Shown here: positions 35,348 to 45,000 of the stretch, one piece after another
How positions within the stretch are numbered: the stretch's first letter is position 1
Layout of the letters: every line of letters begins with the position of its first letter
Assembly: GCF_027497195.1 (NCBI RefSeq)
Contig: NZ_CP114905.1
Span: 7,976,001-8,040,000 of the forward strand
DNA: 64,000 nt
Source: Streptomyces sp. WMMC500
GTDB taxonomy: Bacteria; Actinomycetota; Actinomycetes; Streptomycetales; Streptomycetaceae
Direction of reading: 5' to 3'
Made by a program: the position numbers and the translations under genes
Notes under the pieces: generated by a model
The model's database searches: none
Seen by the model: the letters and a program-made list of their open reading frames with translations, nothing else
Told to the model about the DNA's origin: nothing

Positions 35348-36187
35348 TCAGGACTTGAGGCCGGACATCGTGATGCCCTGGACGATGTGGCGCTGGGCGA
35401 CCAGGAACATGACGACGAGGGGGAGGACCGCCACGACGGTGCCCGCGAAGAGCTGCGGCAGGTCGACCGTCTGGGAGGTCAGGAAGCTGGACAGGGCGAT
35501 CTGCACGGTCCAACTGCCCGGGTCCTGGCCGATCATCAGCGGCCAGAGGAAGGAGTTCCACGCCTCGATGAAGGACAGCGCGCCCAGCGCGGCGATCATC
35601 GAGACAGAGTTCGGCAGGATGATGCGGCCGTAGACGCCGAGGTAGCTCAGGCCGTCGAGGCGGCCGGCCTCCTCGATCTCGGCGGGGAAGGACAGGTAGA
35701 AGCTGCGGAAGAGGACCACGGCGAAGGCGTTGAACAGGCCCGGGGCGATCAGCCCCCACATGGTGTTCACCCCGCCCATGGAGCCGACCACGACGAACGT
35801 GGGCAGGAAGGTGACCGCCTGCGGGATCATCAGGGTGCCGACGATCAGGGAGAGCACGACCGTCCGGCCGGGCACGTCGATGCGGGCCAGCGCGTAGCCG
35901 GCCATGGACGCCAGCAGCGTCGCCACCGGCGCCGTGATCACCGCGATCAGCAGCGAGTTGAGTATCGAGCGGCCGAAGGGACGCTCCGGGTTGTCGAACA
36001 GGGAGGTGAAGTTCTCCAGGCCGAGCGAGCCCGGCAGCCAGTGCCAGTCGGGGCTGGTGACCTCGGGGGTGGTCATGAAGGCGTTGCGCAGCAGCACGTA
36101 GAACGGGATCAGGAAGACCACGGCCAGCAGGCACAGCACCAGGTACGTGACGGCAGGACCGAGCCAGGTCCCTCGCAGGCGGTTCAT
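35348..36187 (-). CDS. Sugar ABC transporter permease (MalG-like, CUT1)
   Basis: A 279-aa permease with six helices and an EAA loop EIEEAGRLDGLSYLGVYGRI followed by ILP. It starts 3 nt after the stop of the MalF-like gene and is followed 19 nt later by GH27. It imports the sugar released by the linked GH27, GH95 and possibly GH29 enzymes. Confidence 0.93.
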   Translation of the reverse strand: MNRLRGTWLGPAVTYLVLCLLAVVFLIPFYVLLRNAFMTTPEVTSPDWHWLPGSLGLENFTSLFDNPERPFGRSILNSLLIAVITAPVATLLASMAGYALARIDVPGRTVVLSLIVGTLMIPQAVTFLPTFVVVGSMGGVNTMWGLIAPGLFNAFAVVLFRSFYLSFPAEIEEAGRLDGLSYLGVYGRIILPNSVSMIAALGALSFIEAWNSFLWPLMIGQDPGSWTVQIALSSFLTSQTVDLPQLFAGTVVAVLPLVVMFLVAQRHIVQGITMSGLKS

Positions 36188-36190
36188 GGA

Positions 36191-37180
36191 TCAGTCCTTG
36201 TCGCGGGCGAAGCCGAGGAGCCGGCCCTGCAGCAGGGTGACGACGACGATCAGCAGGGTCAGCAGGAACGCACCGGCGGAGCCGACGCCGTAGTTCTGGT
36301 CCTGCAGGGCGACGCCGTAGAGGTGGACCAGGGGCGTGCGCACCGGCTCGCTGCCCAGCGAGGCGCCGGTGGCGAAGATCGCGTAGAACTCGTCGAACGC
36401 CTGCAGGGCGGCGATGAGCATCAGCAGCAGAACGGCGACCGAGGTGTTGCGCAGCATGGGCAGGGTGATGCTGCGGAACGTGCGCCAGGCGCCCGCGCCG
36501 TCGAGCGCGGCGGCCTCGTACAGGTGCCGCGGGATGGCCTGGAGGCCCGCGATGAAGAGGATCATGTACAGGCCGACCTGGAGCCACAGCCGCAGGGTGA
36601 CGAGCACGATCCAGTACAGCGGCGGGCTCTGGGTCTGGATCCACGGCGTCGGATCCGCGCCGAAGAGCGCGCCGACGGTGTTGGCGAGCCCCGCCGGCAC
36701 GCCGCTGAACAGCGCCATCTTCCACACCAGCGCGGCGGCGACGTAGGAGACGGCGGCGGGCAGCAGGAAGGCGGTGCGGAAGAACGCCCGGCCCCGGCGG
36801 ACGCGGTTGACCAGCACGGCCAGGCCCAGGGAGGCGGCGAAGGTCAGCGGCACGATGAACGCCGTGAACACCACGATCATCGTCAGCGACTCGCGGAAGC
36901 GCTCGTCCTCCAGCAGCAGGCGGTAGTTGTCCAGGCCCACCCAGTTGCCCAGCGCGATGCTCCGGCGGGCCTCGCTGAAGCTCAGCAGGAAGCTCCAGCC
37001 GATCGCGATGTAGCGGAAGAGGCCGAGGCCCAGGAGCATCGGCGCGGTGAGCACGACGAAGGCCACGGCCTTCGACTGCCGCTCGGTGAGCCGCCGGCGG
37101 CGGCGCGCCCGGGCCGTACGCGACCGGGGCGCGGCCGGCGCACCGCGATCGCGTACGGAGGCGGTGTCGGTGGCGGTCAC
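36191..37180 (-). CDS. Sugar ABC transporter permease (MalF-like, CUT1)
   Basis: A 329-aa permease from a GTG at 37180. It has an Arg-rich cytoplasmic N-terminal tail (about 1-40) and six helices, with the EAA loop HLYEAAALDGAGAWRTF followed by ITLPML. It begins 5 nt after the binding-protein stop and 3 nt before the MalG-like gene, so all three are tightly coupled. No ATPase is encoded, as is usual for systems using a shared MsiK-type ATPase. Confidence 0.93.
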   Translation of the reverse strand: MTATDTASVRDRGAPAAPRSRTARARRRRRLTERQSKAVAFVVLTAPMLLGLGLFRYIAIGWSFLLSFSEARRSIALGNWVGLDNYRLLLEDERFRESLTMIVVFTAFIVPLTFAASLGLAVLVNRVRRGRAFFRTAFLLPAAVSYVAAALVWKMALFSGVPAGLANTVGALFGADPTPWIQTQSPPLYWIVLVTLRLWLQVGLYMILFIAGLQAIPRHLYEAAALDGAGAWRTFRSITLPMLRNTSVAVLLLMLIAALQAFDEFYAIFATGASLGSEPVRTPLVHLYGVALQDQNYGVGSAGAFLLTLLIVVVTLLQGRLLGFARDKD

Positions 37181-37185
37181 GACCG

Positions 37186-38451
37186 TCAGCCCAACTGCTT
37201 GTCGAGGTCGTTCTGGGCGTCGTTCTGGGCGTCCCGCAGGGCCTTGGCGGGATCGGCGCCCTTGGCTATGTCGGCCGCGGCGCCGATGAACCCGGCCTGC
37301 ATGGCCTGCGTCCAGACGGTGGGGAAGGACTTGCCGTACTCGGTGGAGATCTCCGCGGCCTCCTTGGCGGCACCCTTCGACAGCTCGGGGGTCCGGGCGG
37401 CGACCTTCGTCTGCGGGGGCACGTGGAAGCCGTACTTCACCGCCCAGTCGATCTGGATGTCGGTCTGCTTGATCCACAGCCAGCGCAGGTACGTCTTGGC
37501 CTCCTCGACGTGCTTGCTCTTGGCGTTGACCGCCTGCGTCCAGCCGCCGAGCCGGGCCACGGGCGTGCCCGAGCCGTCGTACGCGGGCCACGGGACGACG
37601 CCGAAGTCGTCGCCCAGCGCCTCCTGCACGGCCGGCATCGCCCACAGGCCGCACCACTGCATGGCGGCGGCGCCCTGGTTGAAGGCGCCCGGGTCGTACC
37701 AGTCGGTGGTGAAGCCGAGGAGCAGCGAGCCGTCGGCGTGCAGGTCGCGCAGGCCGCCGACCGCGCGGGCGGCGTCCGCGTAGACGACCCGGTCGCCCGT
37801 GATCAGCTCGCCGCCGCCGGACCAGGCGAGCAGGTACGGGGCGTCGCCGATGCCGTCGTTGCCGACGAACAGGCCCTTGACGTCGTCGGAGGTGAGATCG
37901 CGGGCGGCGTCGACCAGCTCGGCGAACGTGGTGGGCGGGCGGACGCCGGCGTCGTCGAGCATCGACCGGCGGTAGTAGAGGACCATGACGTCGTCGATGG
38001 TCTTGATCCCGTAGAGCTTGCCGTCGACGGTCAGGTAGTCGATGTCGGCGGGGTTGAAGTCCGCCTTGGCGTCGCCGTAGACGTCGTCGAGCGGTGCGAG
38101 CTGGCCGCCCCGCGCCATCTCCGCGCGGAAGTCGCCGAGTTCGAAGACGTCGGGGGCGTCGTCGCCGAGGAGCGCGGCGTTGAGCTTGGTCTCGTACTGG
38201 GAGGTGTCGGGACCCCAGACGACGTTGACGGCGATGTCCGGGTGCGCCGCGGTGAACTCCTCCGCGTACCGCTCGACCGCGGCCTGGGTGCCCTCCTCGC
38301 CGTACTGGTGGTACCACTGCGTGAGCGTGACCTTCGCGCCGTTCGCGGCGGCGCCGCCCTGGGGGTCGCTGGAGCAGGCGACGGCCGTGCCCGCGACGAA
38401 CAGCGTCGACATGCCGAGGAATCCCCGGCGGGTGTGGGTGATGGCGTTCAT
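37186..38451 (-). CDS. Sugar ABC transporter substrate-binding lipoprotein (Tat type)
   Basis: A 421-aa SBP_bac_1 protein. The start at 38451 gives a twin-arginine signal RRGFLGMSTLFVAGTAVACS with lipobox TAVAC. This suggests Tat export of a folded lipoprotein. The ligand cleft includes aromatic residues typical of sugar binders (TQWYHQYGEEG, MQWCGLWAMPAVQ). The C-terminus has tandem DAQNDAQND helices. It sits between the ROK regulator (23-nt gap) and the two permeases. The likely ligand is galactose- or fucose-containing oligosaccharide, inferred from the neighbouring glycosidases. Confidence 0.92.
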   Translation of the reverse strand: MNAITHTRRGFLGMSTLFVAGTAVACSSDPQGGAAANGAKVTLTQWYHQYGEEGTQAAVERYAEEFTAAHPDIAVNVVWGPDTSQYETKLNAALLGDDAPDVFELGDFRAEMARGGQLAPLDDVYGDAKADFNPADIDYLTVDGKLYGIKTIDDVMVLYYRRSMLDDAGVRPPTTFAELVDAARDLTSDDVKGLFVGNDGIGDAPYLLAWSGGGELITGDRVVYADAARAVGGLRDLHADGSLLLGFTTDWYDPGAFNQGAAAMQWCGLWAMPAVQEALGDDFGVVPWPAYDGSGTPVARLGGWTQAVNAKSKHVEEAKTYLRWLWIKQTDIQIDWAVKYGFHVPPQTKVAARTPELSKGAAKEAAEISTEYGKSFPTVWTQAMQAGFIGAAADIAKGADPAKALRDAQNDAQNDLDKQLG

Positions 38452-38474
38452 CGAGGTGGTCCTTCCCGAGGTGT

Positions 38475-39656
38475 TCAGGCGGCGAAGAGTGTCTGGATGC
38501 CGACCGCGGCGGCGCCGCGGGCCCACTCCTCCCAGGGCAGCGGGCGCACGACGAGGGGGCAGCGGGCGGCGGCGCCGAAGGCGTGGTCGGCGAAGGCGGC
38601 GCGGATCTGTTCCTCGAACAGGTCGTAGGCGGCGAGGCCCTCGCCGGAGACCACGACCCGCTCCGGGCCGACGACGTTGACCACGGCGGCGAGGCCCAGG
38701 CCGATGGCCCGGCCGGCCTCGGCGAAGACGGCGCGCACCGCCTCGTCCCCGGCGTGGGCGCGGTCGACGACGGCCGCCATGTCCGCCTCGTCACCGGGCT
38801 CGCCCGACCCGTCCGCGGCGGCCGCCATGGCGGTACGGGCCCGGGCGACGATGGCCCGCTCGGAGGCGATGGCCTCCACGCAGCCGCGGCTGCCGCAGTG
38901 GCACTCGGGTCCGTCGGCGGCGGCCACCGGCACGTGGCCGATCTCGCCGGCGACCCCGAAGCCGCCCGCGACCAGGGTGCCGTGGACCACGAGGCCGCAG
39001 CCGATGCCGGCGCCGACGGTCACCAGCGCGAAGGAGTCGGCGCCCACGCCCTCGCCGAACCACTGCTCGGCGACGGTGAGCGCCTTGACGTCGTTCTCGA
39101 CCGTCGTCTCCAGCCCGGTGGCCGTGCGCAGCAGCCCGGCGAGTGCGATGTCGTGCCAGCCGAGGAAGGGGGAGTAGCGCACCACGCCGCCGGCCCGGTC
39201 GACGTCGCCGGAGACCGACACCCCGAGGGAGCGGGTGCGCTCGCGGTAGTCCGGCACCAACTCCGCCACCAGCGCGGCGATGTCCGCGACCACCGCATCG
39301 GCGTCCTGGCCCGAGACGGGCATCCGGCGGGCGGCCCTGACCTGGGCGCGCAGGTCGGTGACCACGCCGATCAGCTCGTCCGCGGTCACCTTGACGCCGA
39401 CGAAGAACTCCCGGTCGGCGCGGACGGCCACGGGGTGGGCCGGCCGGCCCGCGCCCTCGCCGGTGCGCTCCTCCTGCGGCAGCTCCTCCAGGTACCCGGC
39501 CGCCAGCATCGGCTTGACCGCCTTGGTCACGGCCGCGGACGACAGCCCGGTGATCCGGGCGATCTCGGGCCGCGGTACCGGGCCCCGCGTCAGCACGGTG
39601 GTGAACACCGCGTTGGCGGCGGGGGAGGTGAGCACCTGCGCTCGGCTCAGCAACAT
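38475..39656 (-). CDS. ROK-family transcriptional regulator
   Basis: A 393-aa regulator with an N-terminal winged HTH (ARITGLSSAAVTKAVKPMLA) and the ROK domain. The latter includes VTVGAGIGCGLVVHGTLVAG, GEIGHVPVA and the zinc motif CHCGSRGCVEA. It is the first gene of the minus-strand operon and divergent from the GH36 gene, so it likely controls both directions from the 73-nt AT-rich region between them. It is not similar enough to the ROK at 3449 to be a recent duplicate. Confidence 0.93.
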   Translation of the reverse strand: MLLSRAQVLTSPAANAVFTTVLTRGPVPRPEIARITGLSSAAVTKAVKPMLAAGYLEELPQEERTGEGAGRPAHPVAVRADREFFVGVKVTADELIGVVTDLRAQVRAARRMPVSGQDADAVVADIAALVAELVPDYRERTRSLGVSVSGDVDRAGGVVRYSPFLGWHDIALAGLLRTATGLETTVENDVKALTVAEQWFGEGVGADSFALVTVGAGIGCGLVVHGTLVAGGFGVAGEIGHVPVAAADGPECHCGSRGCVEAIASERAIVARARTAMAAAADGSGEPGDEADMAAVVDRAHAGDEAVRAVFAEAGRAIGLGLAAVVNVVGPERVVVSGEGLAAYDLFEEQIRAAFADHAFGAAARCPLVVRPLPWEEWARGAAAVGIQTLFAA

Positions 39657-39729
39657 GAGGGCAACGTAGAGGTAATAATTTCCTTCGTCAATATTTGAAT
39701 TCGAGGAGTTCTCTGCCTACGCTCCCGCC
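39657..39729. promoter_or_regulatory. Divergent promoter of the fucose/galactose locus
   Basis: This 73-nt region between the ROK and GH36 starts contains the most AT-rich stretch nearby (39672-39702). It includes GTAATAATTTCC and GTCAATATTTGA as loose direct repeats, and GAATTC. It is probably the ROK binding site, but the half-sites are not clear-cut. Confidence 0.4.
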
Positions 39730-41787
39730 ATGTCTCAGGTGTCCACCGACGCGGCAGGCCGCACCTTCCTGCTCACCACGCCCGCAACCTCGTACGCCCT
39801 CCACATCGACGCGGACGACACGCCGCGCCACCTGCACTGGGGTCCAAGACTGACGCTCCGTCAGGCCGCCGGACTCACCGCGCACGACGGCAGGACGAGC
39901 AGCTTCGCCTCCACCGCCGGCGACGAGCTCGCGGTCGAGGGCGGCGCGCGCTTCGGCGTCCCCTCGCTCCTCGTGCGGTACGCCGACGGCACGCGGGGCG
40001 TGGAGTGGGCGTACGAGGGCCACCGCATCGACGGCGGCCGGCTCGACCTGCGGCTGCGCGACCGCCACTACCCCCTGGAGATCACCCTCGGCTACGCCGT
40101 CCACGACGACGCCGACGTCATCGAACGCACCGTCACCCTGCGGCACTCGGGCGCCGCGGGCGACGCGCCGGTGGAGGTGCTGCGCTGCGACGCGGCCTGC
40201 TGGTCGGTGCCCGCCCCGGCGGCCCGGCGGCTCAGCCACACCGTGGGCGAGTGGTCCGGCGAGACCCAACTGCGGCGCACCCCGGCCCCGTACGCCGAGA
40301 CCGTGTTCACCAGCCGCCGCGGCGTGTCCAGCCACCACGCCAACCCGTGGCTGATGGTCGACGCGGGCGACGCGGACGAGACGCACGGCGAGGTCTGGAG
40401 CACCGTGCTCGCCTGGTCCGGAAGCTGGCGGATCACCGCCGCCCGCGACCACGCCGGCGGCCCCTGCACCGTCACCGGCGGCCCCGGCCACGAGGGCCTG
40501 TCCTGGCGGCTCCAGCCCGGCGAGACCTGGCGGACGCCGGTCTTCGCGGGGCTGTTCAGCGCCGCGGGCTTCGGCGGCACGAGCCGCGCGTGGCACGCGT
40601 ACACGGCCGCGCACGTCCTCCCGCATCCCGGGGAGGAGCGGCCCGTCGTCTACAACGGCTGGGAGGTCGCCGGCTGGAACGTCACCGAGGCCGGCCAGCG
40701 GGCGCTGGCCGCCCGCGCGGCCGACCTGGGCGCGGAGTTGTTCGTCATGGACGACGGCTGGTTCGGCCGCCGCACCAGCGACGCCGCCGGCCTGGGCGAC
40801 TGGCACCCCAACCCCGAGCGTTTCCCGGCCGGGCTCGGCCCGCTGGCCGACGAGGTCCGGCGGCTCGGCATGCGCTTCGGGCTCTGGGTGGAGCCCGAGA
40901 TGACCAACCCGGACAGCGACCTGTACCGCGCCCACCCCGACTGGGTGCTGCACATGCCGCACCGCAGGCGCACCGAGCTGCGCAACCAGCTCGTGCTGAA
41001 CTTCGCCCGGCCGGACGTCGCGGAGTGGGCGTACGAGTGGCTCGACCGGCTGGTCGCCGGGCACCGCGTCGACTTCCTCAAGTGGGACATGAACCGCGCC
41101 TTCACCGAGGCCGGCTGGCCGGGCCACCCGGACGCGGAGCGGCTGTGGGACGGCCACACCCGCGGCGTCTACGCGGTCGTCGACCGGCTGCGCCGGGCCC
41201 ACCCCGGGCTGCGCATCGAGGGCTGCGCGGGCGGCGGCGGGCGCGCCGACCTCGGCATGCTGGCGCGTACGGACCAGACGTGGATATCCGACAACACCGA
41301 CGCCGTCGACCGGCTGGCCATCCAGCACGGCTACAGCCAGGTCTACCCGGCCCGCACCATGTCCGCCTGGGTCACCGACAGCCCCAACCCGCAGACCGGG
41401 CGTACCGTCCCGCTGCGCTTCCGCTTCCACGTCGCGATGGCCGGCGCACTGGGCATCGGCGGCGATCTCACCCGCTGGAGCGCCGCCGAACTCGCCGAGG
41501 CCCGGGAACTGGTGGCGCTCTACAAGACGGTCCGCCCCGTGGTCCAGTTCGGCGCGCAGCACCGGCTCCCGGACGCGGTGCAGTACACGGCCGGCGACCG
41601 GGTGGTGGTCATCGCCTGGGGTGCCGAGCGCGAACTCCGGCTGGCGGGGCTGGATCCCGCGGCGCGCTACGCGGACGAGGACACGGGCAGCGTCCACGAC
41701 GGCGCCCGCCTCACGTCCCACGGGCTGCCCCTCGGGCTGCCGAAGGGCGACCTGCCGAGCACGCTGGTACGGCTGGTGCGCCGCTGA
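39730..41787 (+). CDS. GH36 alpha-galactosidase, cytoplasmic
   Basis: A 685-aa enzyme without a signal peptide. The N-terminal supersandwich domain covers about 1-300. The barrel carries ELFVMDDGWFG, the nucleophile Asp in DFLKWDMNRAFTEAG (about 451) and the acid/base Asp in WISDNTDAVDR (about 521). ARPDVAEW and CAGGGGRADLGML are typical of GH36 subgroup I alpha-galactosidases. It would cleave imported alpha-galactosides such as raffinose-type oligosaccharides. It is divergent from the ROK-ABC-GH27-GH95 operon. Confidence 0.95.
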   Translation: MSQVSTDAAGRTFLLTTPATSYALHIDADDTPRHLHWGPRLTLRQAAGLTAHDGRTSSFASTAGDELAVEGGARFGVPSLLVRYADGTRGVEWAYEGHRIDGGRLDLRLRDRHYPLEITLGYAVHDDADVIERTVTLRHSGAAGDAPVEVLRCDAACWSVPAPAARRLSHTVGEWSGETQLRRTPAPYAETVFTSRRGVSSHHANPWLMVDAGDADETHGEVWSTVLAWSGSWRITAARDHAGGPCTVTGGPGHEGLSWRLQPGETWRTPVFAGLFSAAGFGGTSRAWHAYTAAHVLPHPGEERPVVYNGWEVAGWNVTEAGQRALAARAADLGAELFVMDDGWFGRRTSDAAGLGDWHPNPERFPAGLGPLADEVRRLGMRFGLWVEPEMTNPDSDLYRAHPDWVLHMPHRRRTELRNQLVLNFARPDVAEWAYEWLDRLVAGHRVDFLKWDMNRAFTEAGWPGHPDAERLWDGHTRGVYAVVDRLRRAHPGLRIEGCAGGGGRADLGMLARTDQTWISDNTDAVDRLAIQHGYSQVYPARTMSAWVTDSPNPQTGRTVPLRFRFHVAMAGALGIGGDLTRWSAAELAEARELVALYKTVRPVVQFGAQHRLPDAVQYTAGDRVVVIAWGAERELRLAGLDPAARYADEDTGSVHDGARLTSHGLPLGLPKGDLPSTLVRLVRR

Positions 41788-41816
41788 CCCGGCGCGGGGT
41801 ACGGCCGCAGGCGCGC

Positions 41817-41855
41817 AACGCAAGAAGTAGCCAAGAGATGCAAGCAGTTTGCGTT
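41817..41855. promoter_or_regulatory. Inverted repeats upstream of the GH87-like gene
   Basis: An AACGCAA...TTGCGTT pair spans 41817-41855, and the right arm contains its own near-palindrome GCAAGCAGTTTGC (41840-41852). The site is about 235 nt before the beta-helix protein gene in an otherwise featureless 300-nt gap. It could be an operator; the regulator is unknown. Confidence 0.4.
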
Positions 41856-42087
41856 CCTCGGCCCGCCCCGCGCCCGTCGGGCAGGGCGGAGCGGATGTGG
41901 CCAGCTCCGCACGCTGCCGAATCGTGCGTACGCTGCCTCAGGCGAGCGTTGTCATGGGCACGCAAGTGGGTGCGGCGTGGCCGTTCGCGGGAAAAGGGCC
42001 GATGTCCTGACCGTGGACTTACCATGATCGGTCTGTAATTCTTCGATATCTCAGCGCAATTAGCTAACTCACAGGTTGGACGACCCC

Positions 42088-45000
42088 ATGAGAAAGCACC
42101 GCTCGAGACATCGGCCCACCGTCGCCGCCGTCGCCACCGGACTGCTGCTGTTCGGCCTGCCGGCGCTCCCCGCCGTCGCGGCGGCCGGCTCCGACGCCGC
42201 CGCCGGACGGCCCGCGGCGGCGAGCAGCGCCGCGCCGCGGCACGCCGCGGGGGAGGTCACGGACGGCGATCAGGACACGTACTGGCAGAGCCGCGGCACC
42301 GGCCCGCAGTGGGTGCAGACCGACCTCGGCAGGCAGGCGCGCGTCGACGAGGTCGTGCTCAAGCTGCCCGCGGACGCCGCCGCACGCAAGCAGACCCTCG
42401 CCGTGCAGGGCAGCGCCGACGGCACCACCTTCCACACCCTGTCCGCCGCGGACACCCGCGCGTTCCGCCCCGCCGCGGACAACACCGTCACCGTCGGCTT
42501 CCCCGCCTCCCTGACCCGCTACGTGCGCGTCCAGTTCGCCGGCGCCGAGCGCCCCGCCCGGCTCGCCGAACTGGTCGTGCACACCGCCGCGGACGCCGGC
42601 CGCAACCTCGCCGAGGGCCGCCCCCTCAAGGCCAGCAGCCACGCCGGGGAGGACACCGCCGCCCGGGCCGGCGACGGCGACCGCGAGAGCTTCTGGCAGA
42701 GCGGGAAGAGCAAGCGCGAGCACTGGATACGGGCCGACCTCGGCGCCTCCGTCGGCATCGACCGCGCGGTGCTCAAGCTGCCCGAGGGCGGTGCCGCGCG
42801 CGTGCAGAACCTGAAGCTCCAGGGCAGCACGGACGGCCGGGAGTTCACCGACCTGACCGCCGCCCGCGACGTCGCCTTCGGCGCCGCCGGCGACCACGGC
42901 GCGACCCTGTCCTTCGACACCGCCGTCACCCGCCACGTACGCGTCCTGTTCACCGCCGGCACCGGCACCGCCCGCCTGGCCGAACTGGAGGTGTACGGCC
43001 CCGCCGAGGGCGACACCCGGCCGCCCGGCACGCCCCGCGACCTGACCCGCACCGCGCTGCCCGACGGCCGCGTCCAGCTCGACTGGCGGCCTCCGGCCGA
43101 CGGCGCGGGCTCCGGCTCCGGCGATATAGCCGGCTACGACGTCTACGCCGACGGCCGGCTGCGCACCGGCCTCGCCGCCGACGTGACGACGTACGTCGAC
43201 ACCCCGGCGCCCGGCGAGTCGGTCACGTACCGCGTACGCGCCCGGGACGGCGCGGACAACCAGTCGCCGGACAGCAACGAGGTGACCGCCAGGGCGCGCC
43301 CGGCCGCCGCCACCACCGGCAACGCGGGCACCTCCGCCGCGCCCGGCCCCGGCACCGCCGCCGCGTCCGCGGCCGCCGCCGACCCCGACCTGGCCGGGGG
43401 CAAGCCGATCACCGCCTCCTCCCACGTGCACAACTTCGTCGCCGCCAACGCCAACGACGGCGACCGCGCCACCTACTGGGAAGGCGCCGGAGGCGCCTAC
43501 CCCCACACCCTCACCGTCGCGCTCGGCGCCAACGCGGACGTCAGCGCCGTCGTCGTCCAGCTCAACCCCGACCCGATCTGGGGCCCGCGCACCCAGAGCT
43601 TCTCGGTCCTCGGCCGTGAGCAGGACGCCGACACCTTCACCACCCTCAAGGCAGGCGCGCAGTACGCCTTCGACCCGGCCACCGGCAACAGCGTCACCGT
43701 CCCGGTGACCGGCCGCGTCGCCGACCTGCGGCTGTCGTTCACCGCCAACACCGGCGCCCCGGCCGGCCAGGTGGGCGAACTCCAGGTACTCGGCACCGCC
43801 GCGCCCAACCCCGACCTGGAGGTCACCGGCCTTACCCACACCCCCGCCGATCCCGACGAGACCGAGTCCGTCACCCTCTCCGCGACCGTGCACAACGCCG
43901 GCGAGGAGCCCGCTGCGGCCACCGACGTCGACTTCCGCCTCGGCGGCGAGCCGGCCGGCACCGCCGACGTCGGCACGCTCGCCCCGGGCGCCACGCAGAC
44001 CGTGACCGCGGACACCGGCCCGCACGACGCCGGCGAGTACGAGGTCTCCGCCGCCGTCGACCCCGACGACACCGTCGTCGAACAGGACGAGGACAACAAC
44101 GAGTACACCAGCCCCACCCCGCTCACCGTCGCGCCCGTGCAGAGCAGCGACCTCGTCGCCGCCGCGGTGAACCGCTCGCCCAGCTCCCCGACCGGCGGGG
44201 AGACCGTCGACTTCTCCGTGACGCTGAAGAACCAGGGCACCCGGGCCTCGGCCGCCGGCAGCCACCCCGTCACGCTCACCCTCCGCAACTCCTCCGGCGG
44301 CACCGTCACCACGCTGAACGGCGCGCACAACGGCGCCATCGCCGCCGGCGCCACCACCGCGCCCGTGGACCTCGGCAGTTGGACGGCCGCCAACGGCTCG
44401 TACACCGTCGAGGTCGAGATCGCCGCCGACGCCAACGAGGTTCCGGTCAAGCGCGAGAACAACACCAGCACCGAGTCGCTGTTCGTCGGCCGCGGCGCCG
44501 ACATGCCGTACGACATGTACGAGGCCGAGGACGGCGTCGTCGGCGGCGGCGCGCAGGTCGTCGGCCCGAACCGCACCATCGGCGACGTCGCGGGCGAGGC
44601 GTCCGGGCGGCGCGCGGTGACCCTCGACCAGACCGGCGAGTCCGTCGAGTTCACCACCAGGGCCAGCACGAACACCCTGGTCACCCGGTTCTCCATCCCC
44701 GACGCGCCGGGAGGCGGCGGCACCAGCGCCACCCTGAACGTCTACGTCGACGGCACCTTCCACAAGGCCATCGGGCTCACCTCCAGGTACGCCTGGCTGT
44801 ACGGGGCCGAGGCCAGCCCCGGCAACGACCCCGGCGCGGGCCCGGCGCGGCACATCTACGACGAGGCGAACCTGATGCTGGACGGGACCGTGCCGGCCGG
44901 CAGCAGGATCCGGCTCCAGAAGGACGCGGCCAACACCTCCAGCTACGCGATCGACTTCGTCAGCCTGGAGCAGGTCGCGCCGAAGGCCAACCCGGACCCG

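Noticed and set aside
38475..39656. The second ROK gene as a sugar kinase
   Set aside because: It has an N-terminal winged-helix domain and sits at the head of an importer operon, which fits a regulator.
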